Part shown: piece by piece, positions 22,042 through 32,971 of the stretch
Position numbering within the stretch: the first letter of the stretch is position 1
How the letters are laid out: every line of letters begins with the position of its first letter
DNA from: Bromus sterilis
Lineage: Eukaryota > Streptophyta > Magnoliopsida > Poales > Poaceae
NCBI GenBank assembly: GCA_950022295.1
Contig: OX465595.1
Coordinates: 223,661,770-223,725,769 of the forward strand
Direction of reading: 5' to 3'
DNA length: 64,000 nt
Program-made: the position numbers and the translations under genes
The notes under the pieces: model-generated
Database searches by the model: none
Told to the model about the DNA's origin: nothing
What the model saw: only the letters and a program-made list of their open reading frames with translations

Positions 22042-25000
22042 GCATTCGATGAGGAATCGCCTCCAACAAGTCTGCTATCCACCTACTTACGCAAGCATAA
22101 CACCTATCCTATTCTTGTCCTCCTCTTCGCATCCCGACGAAGAAGAAGCAGTCAAGGCCACACACACGTTGATCAAGTTATATTAAGATTATCTCATTTG
22201 TTGTTGTCTATGAACAAGGAGTAGGTCTCAAGTCGTCCATAACCGTGGACACGGCTTCTCGAAAATATTTAACCCTGCAGGGGTGTACCAACTGCCCATT
22301 ACAAGGCTCCGCACGCACGCCCATATCTCTCAGTTGCTACCCATTATAGGCAACCATTTTATGATTTAGTTCCGAGAGATCTGAAATGACATGTCCCTAT
22401 AACTAACAACGAACAAATCCGGGTGGCCCCCGAGGATTCGACACCCAATCCAAAAGCCGGCCACGCTCTCGGATCGGACTCTTCCGTATGACGCAGGTCG
22501 GATAGCCAGTTAATCACACATGGGAAACCGGGTCCTAGCTGATCGGGTGGACCAACAGAGAAACCATGTCTCCACTGGCCCAAGTTGTTTTAAAATAGCT
22601 GGGGGCCCAACCAAACACACACACGGTTTTCAAATGGTAAATCAGCTTGGGCCACCACTAGAAATGTTTGAAGCTAGGTAGGTAAGAAAAGGGGACCCCA
22701 TAAAATCCCACACGCGGTTAGGCACGCTCGGTCTTAAAACCAATACCCGAAACTCGGATCCTAGGTGACTCGAATGGAACAAAGCGTCGGGGCGGGGTAG
22801 CCTAGACCTTGCATCCTTCGTCGAATATAGTCAACATTATAATAATCATATCATCAACAACAATATAATAATGTGATAGCCCAAACCAAGGAGTAACAGG
22901 GTAACAACGTAGCATCCTAAGCATGCATACTAAGCAGGGGCTGAGCAACGAGCAATAGTAACATTGAAATACATGGTTTGCTAGGAGGGGACATTGTTGT
23001 ATCAGTTTGAAAGAGGCTATAAACATGCGGTAGGATCAAACATCGAATCTATCCTAGACTAGCATGCCAACCGCTGGTTGAAATAGAATGGATCATAAGT
23101 AATGTATAGTCCTTGCATGTTGATAAGTCAGGTTCCGAAGGTGTAGTTGATCGCAAGCTCGCATCGTCTCCGAAGGGTACCCGCGGAAGCACACACGATG
23201 ATAAACACTTGAAAGCAATCAACGAGCAAGCATCTATTACTACGAAGCAAACACGAGACATCGCACCTACCGTCGAGAGCGCTTGCTAAAAATTTAAGTG
23301 GAGTACTCGTCACACACGACGATACCGCACCTTTAGAATCAGTTCAAGTTGTTTAGCTACAGGTGATCAACAAAGGTTGTTAACATGGCATCTCACTCAA
23401 TCATGGCATATCACACAAACATGTCAAGAGGTGAATCATAAGGTAAACTATCTATGCTAGTCATTTTAAGTGAGGCACAACCTCAACATGGCATACACTA
23501 AGTGTCGCACGACAATTGAATCATTTGGTACTTTTCTGTCCTAAACCATCTTTTAGGTTGGTTAACAACAGCAAAAAATAGCATAAACACAAAGTACACG
23601 AAAAACTAATCAAGTTACATATAAAGAACACCCCAAACGAAGTTACGGTTAAAAAGATACAAGCAAAACAAGTTTGGATGACAATCTGCCAACATTAGGA
23701 AGCACAGTTTAGAGCAATGCATAAACATGATAATGAATGCAAACATTCTCACAAATGATATGCAACTAAAGTAGACATGACAAGGAAGGCATGGAAAAAA
23801 AGAATCATGCAAAAAGGCATCATGAACAACTAGTTATAGCCCATGCAAAATGCAATAAAACATTACTGGTCTAGGACTTGGTGAAAATAATGAAAACAGG
23901 GAAGAAACTATTGTTTTTATGTTGTACAAACATGAGTAGAACTATATGCAAAAGTGCAGCAACATGACATAGCAATACATGGGCATGAAGTAGACATGAT
24001 TCTTAACAGTATGAAAAAAGAATCAATGCAATAGGCCTGATGGATGTGTCACAATCATCAACCAAAGTTGCAATAAAATAACAACAGCAGCACATAACAG
24101 CAATCAGTAGCAGTTTAACGGCCTGATGCCCACTTCAACACAGATTTGCACCATCAATATGACCTCAAATCAAAATTCTCACAAAAGATGGATTGAAGTA
24201 CACACAAAACTAAACAAATTTCCTTTTAGGCGCAACGTCATCCGGGCTACGGTTTACTCGCCAATTACATCTCAAAAACAGATCAGCACACAGTTTACAG
24301 GACTTAGCAGAAAAAGATAAAAATAAAAAAAACAGAGAAGAAAGAAAATAAAAAAGGGGGCTCGGGCTGCTCACCCTAGGCCTCGTCCCACTGGCCGGCT
24401 GCTGGAGGCGGTTGGGCTGGTGGCCTGGAATGGGCCGCGCGGCTGGGCCAAGGGGGCGGGCAGGCCGGCTGGCTGCTGGGCCGGTCGGGCGCTGGAGGCC
24501 CATCTGGCTGGTGCGTCCAGGGAAGGGGGCGCCGTCTCGGGCTCGTCCCGAGCGACCAGCGGCGGCGGCGAGGAAACGTCGGTGAGGAGGCGGCGCCGCT
24601 CGCAGTGCAGGGCGAGGTCAGGGGTGCGGCACGACCGGATCCGGCTTCGGGGTGGTGCGGGGCGACGTCCAGGACTGGCGGCGCAAGCTTCGTTGGCCGG
24701 CGCGGCGGCTCGGGCCGAGCTCGCCCATGGTTGCGGTGGCGGCCTCCACTACACGAACAAGATGATGCAGGGTGAGAGGAGGGAAGAGGGGCGCAGGGAG
24801 GAGAGGGAAGGAGAGACCACGGGGAGAGGAGGGGTGCGGCGGCTGGCTTCCCAGCCCGGTCGGGCCCGGCGGCGGCCCTGCGGGGCCCGAGGCGTTGCAG
24901 GTGGGAGGTGGAGAGGCTGGGCACACCCTGGCCGTTGGATCGGTTGATCTAACGGTCAGGAATGTTTGGGGCTAGGGTTTTTTGAATCTAGGGCTAGAAT

Positions 25001-25579
25001 TGCGAATTTTGGGGGACTAGATGACAGGTTTGGGGCAAAAATAGGGGGGTGGCTGCAATTTTGTGGCTAGGGAAACCTTAGAAAGGGGTGGGAGTGTGGT
25101 GGTCTTTATATAGCCCAGGTGGCTGGCAGTTTGCAAAAACATCCCCGGTTTTTCTCTCGCGCGCGCGGTGTTTACGTTTCTGACCGCCGGGGGTCCGTAG
25201 TACCTCCGATTCGGGTAAAACCTCGAACTGCGTGATCAGCGCGTCGAGCCGGAGGCGTTCACCTCGCGCTGGAATCGTTCCGAGAACACTTTCCGGCGCG
25301 CTATAAAAATAACCCGTTTAATTATTAAACGGGGTTTTTCGTTCCGTTGGCTGCGGCTGGTCTCGTGCGGTTTTCGCGACGGTGATCGGGTGAAACCCGG
25401 TGTCGCAAAGGTTGAGTGTCAGGGCGGCAAGGGTCGGTCTTCGTCCGGTACGAGATAAAAGGGGGGAAATAATCACCGATCGATAAATCGGGGATGCAAA
25501 CACCGCAAACAAATCAGGCAATCAATCAATTCACACCGAAAACAAACTTTTTAATTTTTGTGAAAACTGGGCTGTTAAA
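22042..25579 (-). repeat. 3' (left) LTR of H, truncated by Tekay-A
   Basis: Collinear with 51842-53041 plus 59955-62322. The expected end ...GTTACA is decayed to ...GTTAAA at 25579. A TATA box on the minus strand (CTATATAAAG, 25104-25113) lies about 470 bp from the sense start of the LTR. The GC-rich block 24370-24960 is the leader part of the LTR; overlapping open frames there on both strands are compositional. Confidence 0.9.
25104..25113 (-). promoter_or_regulatory. TATA box of H LTR
   Basis: CTATATAAAG on the minus strand. It is conserved in the other H-family LTRs here at 53447-53456 and, as CTATATAAAA, at 61847-61856. Confidence 0.65.
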
Positions 25580-26182
25580 ATACAACACCACCAACAAGGG
25601 ATCTCGTCCCGAGATCCTGGACGATCCTGGGGAGAGGGGGGAGAGAAAAGAGAGTCGACAATCTTCAACACCACCAACAAGGGACTCTGCTCCATTCCGA
25701 CGTCAAACTTCCGCCGAGAAAAAATTTCGCAGAGAGACGACATCGTGGGAAAAACGAAACCGTCAGTGTCAAGAGTAAGAACGACAGCTAAAACCTGCTC
25801 AAAGGGATAGTGCTTTTCGACGCAAGTCGTGAAAACACCGGCAAAAGGAGGGAGGGCAAAGGACGACCCAGATGATATCCGAAATCGGAAAAGCTAAAGG
25901 TACTACAGGAATTCCCACCTGATCTCGGAATCGAGACAACACGCTGCCAGCAAGACATTGTAACGGTTCCGAAACTCCACACTCTCAGGATCCTAGAGTT
26001 TTGAAGGGGATAAGACGAGAATAAAACACTTACGTCACTTGTCCTGACTAGAGCAAGGGTAAGGAGTAAAAAGAATCCTACTCTCCGATAACTACCTTAG
26101 TAACTACAAAATAGTTTTTTTGTCTAGACTCGACTTCGGCCAGAGAAGGGATCCTACGGTCGGTAAGGATCTGATACCAAGT
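25580..26182 (-). other. Interior of H (non-coding, 603 bp)
   Basis: The left end keeps the PPT-side hairpin (GGATCTCG-TCC-CGAGATCC on the plus strand, 25599-25617). The right end keeps the PBS and a segment (agactcgacttcggcca) also found next to the PBS of Tekay-B2. A 19-bp phrase caacaccaccaacaaggga occurs twice (about 25583 and 25666). There is no gag or pol similarity in any frame. The polypurine tract itself is T- and C-interrupted and looks decayed. Confidence 0.8.
26170..26179 (-). other. Primer binding site of H
   Basis: TGGTATCAGA on the minus strand, initiator Met-tRNA type, three bases from the LTR start TGTAAGGCC at 26183. Confidence 0.85.
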
Positions 26183-26743
26183 TGTAAGGCCGGATATGCG
26201 GTACTGTTCCAGATCTAGGTGTTTCCACCCAGATCCGGGGACGAAGCACATATCGATCCCACCGCGACATATGACAAGGCCATATGCCCCGGATTTCCAA
26301 CATGATATCACAACATTACAGATACAAGGATACAACATCTCATACAATCGGCATACAACTGCCTCAAATACAATACAACAGCGGAAGATACATGTTTGGG
26401 TACAGACTACAAGCAAATTCCTAGTGGAAAAGATAAAAAAATCGGTCCCATAACCACACGGGTCCAGGCCCTCCGCCGGGATCCGCCTAACTAGTCGTCG
26501 TCGAGTCTCCACGTGAAACGTCGATCACCATACATGTTGTCGATCAAGAAGCTTGAAAAGAGTTTGGGGTAGTATAATGAGTACAGAGGTACTCAGCATC
26601 CAACTGTAGTGGTAAACTGACCCAGTAAGCACTTCATCACTCGTCATTCTAGGACAACTAGTAGTTTACTGTAAGGACGGGGTAAGTGGTGAGGTTGTTG
26701 CCGCATTAGCATTTATGAAGTGGCTAACAATCTAGAGAGTAAG
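26183..26743 (-). repeat. 5' (right) LTR of H, first piece
   Basis: Begins TGTAAGGCCGG and is cut at 26743 by Tekay-B1. The last five bases, GTAAG, are repeated at 51829-51833 as the target duplication. The reverse complement of the whole piece is the tail of the solo LTR (about 59390-59949). Confidence 0.9.
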
Positions 26744-28867
26744 TGTCGGGACCCGGGGTTAGCGTATGCAAGTCCCGCTACGACATAGTCATATGGAGAG
26801 CCGAGAACCGTACCCACTTGTCTAAGCAGACAAGGCCAAGCACGGAACGTTCTCGGAAAGCATCGTACGTGAGGGGCATCCCATCCAGGCCGGATGATCA
26901 ACTGAGATGGGTCCTCATCGTCCGCACACAAGTCTAAATATATGGGTGATGAACTCCCTTATTCACAGACATGTCGCCTCAACCATACTATCGACTATCT
27001 CATAACTCTTACATAGACTTACTCCAGCCCGATCACTTAGTCGGGGTCTAGGGCGGGCGCGATCATACCACAAAGTGTGCACGAGACGGAGTCTCGAGCA
27101 ATCGTATCGCGATGCCCCAAGCTGCGCACATCTAAGGGCCAGTTGGTGTATGAAAGACCGCCAGCCAGATCACAACTAAGGTCTCGAAAACCCATACAAA
27201 GACATGCATGTTATAAACATACACGCAGCACACAGCCTTGGTGGATGAAGAATCCACATTCGGGGTCAGTGGGATCATCTAAAACATAGAATAAGAAAAC
27301 GTGAGTACAAAGTCATACTCAGCAAGACTTACGTAGGAACTACACTACTCATGCACATGTATCAAGGTAAAGGGAGGTGGGGTTCAAAAGCAGAAGTGCC
27401 ATCTTTGACTTGGCTAGTCCTGAACTACGAGTACCATACTTGAGGTAAGAAGTGTACACGAGTCCACTACATCTCTTCAACCAATTACACCACTATGGTG
27501 CCTTCCTCGACTTCCCCACGAGAAAGCACGCCATAGCAGTCACGCTTATCTTGGAAAGTTTTATAAGTATCCAGTTCAAGTTGTCTAATAATCAAGCTAA
27601 GCTTTCCAAGCAGTCCCTTACCGCGGACGCGGCTATTCGAATAGTTTTGTTAACCCTGCAGGGGTGTACCGCTACACACACATGATCATCAGTTACCGCC
27701 TTTGTAGTCGACACCGTTCAAGAAGTGTCGGCGAGGATGCTCACCACAACTGTTACCTCATAGCCGATCTAGTCCAAGAAAGCCGACTACCTGGGTTGGC
27801 TACCACTATCGTGAACCCAGCCGGTTTACCGAAGTGGACCCAGATGATGTGTGCGTGGTGCATAAGCCGGTCTCGGTTGAGCCGTTCTCTCACTTAGCAG
27901 CCAGGCCACAAACCTACCAGAACTCCGAACTACTGCGACATCTGGACATCGAAAGGGATGAGTTAATAGGTTGAGAGGGGTCAGTGAGCCCAATGTGTGG
28001 TTGTACTCTTCATCTTGGATGACCACACAAGAACTCGGACTTAGGGCGGTGTTCAACGAGACAACCCACTGTGTACTCCTACACAGCCTCTCATCGTTCA
28101 CCTTGTATTAGGGTAGATTCACCAACACATTTCCACCATCATCAACATGATCACTACCATCCCGACTCACATAACAGTAACAACATTGTACCACTCTAAG
28201 CATGCAATAAGCAGTAACAGTGGCAGGGGTCACATGATATCAACCAACTCCTACATTTGCTAGGATTGTGGTTTGCTTACTACTGTAACAAATGATAGGT
28301 CATGCAAAGGAATGGGTTCATCTATGCGGTAGAAACGTAGCATGGTAATCATCCTATACAATGCATAAGCGAGACATGAGAGGGAAGTGGGATTTTATCG
28401 ACATGATCAATGGGGGTTTGCTTGCCTTGATGACGAGGTTCCGTCTCGGGATCTTCAACGAAGGGGGCAACCTCCTGTTTCGGTTCAACTTCTATCGACA
28501 GACAACAATCAAGGGGGGCAACATAAGTACAATGCACAAACACATGGCTAAAGGTTGAAACTTGATGTATATGCTTCTGATGTGTGAGGGAATTCCATTT
28601 AAAAGGAGTGTATTGCAATTGAATTGCAAATTCAAACTCCAATCTGAATTTAAATGAATTCCATATGCATGTTTGCTTCTGTTCCCCCATTTTAAAATGG
28701 TCAAACATGAAAAAAGTGCATAATCTGAATCCTTGCATTTTTCTGATAATTTTTCATATATTATATATTTAATTTGGAGTTAAAATGAATTTGTTATAAA
28801 TTTCAAAAGTTTAATTCATTTTCTGGATTTTCTGGAATTCTTTTAAATTGAAAACGCATTACTGCAT
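26744..28867 (-). repeat. 3' (left) LTR of Tekay-B1, first piece
   Basis: Starts TGTCGGGACCCGGGG. Relative to the right LTR it lacks about 250 bp near 27235-27245 (the equivalent of roughly 48569-48824). It is interrupted by Tekay-B2 after TGCAT (28863-28867). Confidence 0.92.
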
Positions 28868-31800
28868 TGTCGGGACCCGGGGTTAGCGTATGCAAGTACA
28901 GTTAAGACATAGTCATATGGAGAGCCGAGAACCGCACCCACTTGTCTAAGCAGACAAGGCCAAGCACTAAACATTCTCGGAAAGCATCGTACGTGAGGGG
29001 CATCCCATCCAGGCCGGATGATCAACTGAGATGGGTCCTCATCGTCCGCACACAAGTCAAATGATATGGGTGGTGAACTCCCATATTCAAAGACAAGTCG
29101 CCTCAACCATACTACCGACTATCTCAAAACTCTTACATAGACTTACTCCAGCCCGATCACTTAGTCGGGGTCTAGGGCGGGCTCGATCATACCACAAAGT
29201 GTGCACGAGACGAAGTCTCGAGCAATCGCATCGCGATGCCCCAAGCTGCGCACATCTAAGGGCCACTTGGTGTATGAAAGACCGCCGGGCAGAACACAAC
29301 TAAGGTCTCAAAAACCCATACAAAGACATGCATGTTATAAACATACACGCAGCACACATGCCTTGTATGAACAGTAGGTACCATTGCAATTCTCTACAAA
29401 GTGTACATTTTATTTATAACTCTTATAGAGTGCACACAGAGATCGCATACATGTGATCCAACATTACAACACAGAACGGAAGCAAATTATGTCTGAGTAC
29501 AGACAAGTTTAACAAGTGGCTTAAGAAGCCTTATTCAAACACAAAGCCCTCCACGAGAGAACCAGTCTGCTGACTGGGACTAGACTAGCTTAACTTCAGT
29601 CGTCCAGCTCGATGAAGAAGCCACCTTCGGGGTTAGTGGCGTCATATAAAACATAGATTAAGAAAAAGTGAGTACAAAGGCGTACTCAGCAAGACTTACA
29701 TAGAAACTATACTACTCATGCACATGTATCAAGGTAAAAGGAGGTGGGGTTCACTTGCAGAAATGCCAGCTTTGACTTGGCTAATCCTGAACTACGAGTA
29801 CCAGACTTTGAGGTAAGAAGCGTACACGAGTCCACTACTTTCTCCAACCAATACACCACTATGGTGCCTTCCTCGACTTCCCCACGAGAAAGCACGTCAT
29901 AGCACTCACACTTATCTTGGTGTGTTTTAGAAGTATCCGGTTCAAGTTATCTAATAATCAAGCTAAGCTTTCCAAGTATTCCATAACCGCGGACGCGGCT
30001 ATTCGAATAGTTTTGTTAACCTTGCAAGGGTGTACCGCTACACACACATGATCATCATTTACCGCCTTTGATCTCGACACCATTCAAGGAGTGCCAGCGA
30101 GGATGCTCACCACAACTGTTACCTCATAGCCGATCTAGTCCGAGAAAGCCGCCTACTTGGGTTGGTTACCACAATCGTGAACCCGGCCAGTTTACCGAAG
30201 TGGACCCAAGCGATGTGTGCGTGGTGCATAAGCCGGTCTCGGGTGAGCCATTCTCTCACTTAGCATCCAGGCCACAAGCCTACCAGAACTCCGAACTACT
30301 GCGACATCTGGACATCGAAAGGGATGAGTTAATAGGTTGAGAGGGGTCAGTGAGCCCAATGTGTGGTTGTACTCTTCATCTTGGATCACCACACAAGAAC
30401 TCGTACTAGGGCGGTGTTCAACGAGACAACCCACCATGTACTCCTACACAGCCTCTCATCGTTCACCTTGTATTAGGGCCGATTCACCAACACTTTTCTA
30501 CCACCAACAACATGACCATTCCCATCCCGACTCACATCACAGTAATAACATGGTATCATACTAAGCATGCAATAAGCGATAACATTTGCAGGGGCCACAT
30601 GATATCATTCAACTCCTACATTTGCTAGGATTGTGGTTTGCTTAGTACTGTGACAAAATGATAGGTCATGCAATGGAATGGGTTCATCTATGCGGTAGAA
30701 ACGAAGCATGGTGATCATCCTAAACAATGCATAAGCGAGACATGAGAGGGAAGTGGGATTTTATCGACATGATCAATGGGGGTTTGCTTGCCTTGCTGAC
30801 GAGGTTCGGGTTCGGGGTCTTCAACGTAGGGGGTGACCTCTTGCTCCGGTTCCACGTCTAACAGCAACATGACAATCATAGTATCAACAGAATGTACAAT
30901 GCACAATCACATGAATAATATTGAAAGGGTGATGTTCATGGTACTGATGTGTTGAGCATTCCATTTAAATGGAGTATATTGCAAATTGAATTGCAAATTC
31001 AAACTCCACATTTGAATTCAACATTAACCAAGTTATATGTGATATAGTTTGATCATTTTGAATTATCTTCAAATGTGTATGATATGCCTCTGATGTGTGA
31101 TTGAAATGTAGCATGTTGCCATGGTTCAAGTTGCAAAAATATTTGATTTGAATTTGATTTAATTCCATTTAAATCAAATAGCAAATGCTACTGATCACAT
31201 TTTAAATTCAACTCAAACAGAGTTGAAAGTTGCATATTTGGAAAGATAATTTTCTCCTGATCATTTTTCATATATTATTTGTCCAATTTGGAGTTAATAT
31301 GAATTTTCTATGAATTTCCAAAGTTTGGGGTATTTTTTGGAATTTCTGGAATTCTTTTAATTCAAATAATCTCTGGAAATTCATTTAAATGATTTACTGC
31401 GTCAGGCTAACGTCAAGCTGGCGTCACGGGGGGGGCTGACATGTGGGGCCACCCTGTCAGTGGCTGGTTAACTTAACCCGTGGGTTAACTTAATCCAGTG
31501 GCTTAATTAAGCCACTGGGCCCAATGGTCAGTGACCCAGGGGTCACTTAACTGGTGAAAACAGGGGGGGGGGGGGGGGGTTTAGCACTGACACGCCGGCG
31601 GCTAAACGCCGGCGGCCTGGCCACGGCGGCGCAGCACGGGAACACGATTCCGGCCACGGGAGGGGAAACGGAGGGCACCACTGGATGCAGCGTCGTCTTC
31701 CGCGTCTTCTGGAAGCATCGGGGGTCCACGGGAAGCTCTGTATCGACGACGGCGACGACTCCGGCGGCACCAGAACCACGGCGAAGTCGCAGTCGATGCT

Positions 31801-32971
31801 ACCGTGCAAGACTAAGGCTGATCTTACTTGCGTTCGAACGCTGGCATGCTCAGGAGCCAAGCGCGCGCTCTAGTTGAGACGAAGGGGCAAAGGGGCGACC
31901 TCGAGCTCATCCATGGCGGCGAAGTGCTTCGGCATCCATGGCGGATGACGACAGAGGGCGAGAGGGAGACCACGAAGTAGTTCTAACGAACTGGGAGCTC
32001 ACCGTGAATCCAAATGAAGCGGTGGCGAAGTCGGAGGAGCTCGGGGTTGGCCGGAATTGAAGGAAGTTCACGGCGGCTCCGGCGATGAAGATGTTGAAGC
32101 TCACGTCGTCTGCGTTGGCGCTGAGCTTCGATTGACTTGGGGGAACGACGGAGTCGACGGTGCTGGAGTGATCAGACACGGCGGCAAGGCTGGAGGAGCT
32201 CAGTCGCCACGTCGGTGCACTGCCGCGCCGGGCTAGGGTTTCTGCGGCGGAGCAATTTCTTCGCGGGGAGAAGAACCAGAGGGCGAGGAAGGGGAAAGTG
32301 AGGCGCGGGGCGTCTCCTGGTGCGATAAGGACGCCCGCGGAGGCCTGGAAGCTTGAAGACGTCGTCGTGGCGTCCACGGCGTCGGCGCCGCGCCACCGAG
32401 CTTCTTGGCAGCGCGTGGAGGAAGACGACAAGGTGGGCTTCGCGGGCTGGGCCGGCTGGAGAGGTGGGCCTTGCCCCTGGCGAGAGGTAAGTCCTTTTTC
32501 TTTTTCTGTTTAATCTTTCCTTTCTATTTTTCTGTATATTTGTTTTGACTTTGGTAAAAATACCAAACCATTTTATTAAATGCTGAAAACTTTTATGTGG
32601 CCTCATAATAATATAAACTAGCCACTCATAAACTTTCAACATTTTTAAAATTCAAAAAGATTTGAATTTTAAATCAAAAAGGGGTATTTCTTTAATTCCA
32701 AGGTACTGTTTGAATATTTGAAAAATCTATGAGCAAGGGGTGGGTCCCACATCACTTGATATGTGATCACACTCATTTATAAGACTTTTCAAAACTCTAA
32801 CATGAATTTTTGGAAAAGATTTTTATCTGGCCTTTTGAATTAATTCATCTGGGGGGTGTTCCTTCTCCCATTTTGATTTTGAATTTGATTTCCAAGATTT
32901 CTTTTTGAAATTTTGACATGATGCAAAGGCACTAGCTAACCCGAGCACATACCTAACAGAGGGTTCTGACA
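28868..32971 (-). repeat. 3' (left) LTR of Tekay-B2 (4104 bp)
   Basis: In sense it runs TGTCAGAACCCTCTG to CCCGGGTCCCGACA. A GC-rich gene-like block (31560-32500) carries a 174-codon open frame on the sense strand without an ATG, also open in the partner LTR. A G17 run at 31563-31579 is G7 in the partner LTR. Confidence 0.93.
31563..31579. repeat. G17 homopolymer in Tekay-B2 3' LTR
   Basis: Seventeen G in a row, against seven at the same site in the partner LTR (41633-41639). Confidence 0.95.

Noticed and set aside
24370..24980. ORFs of 100-182 codons on both strands in the H LTR, repeated at 61010-61718
   Set aside because: Compositional; present in LTR copies, frames broken between copies, no recognisable protein.
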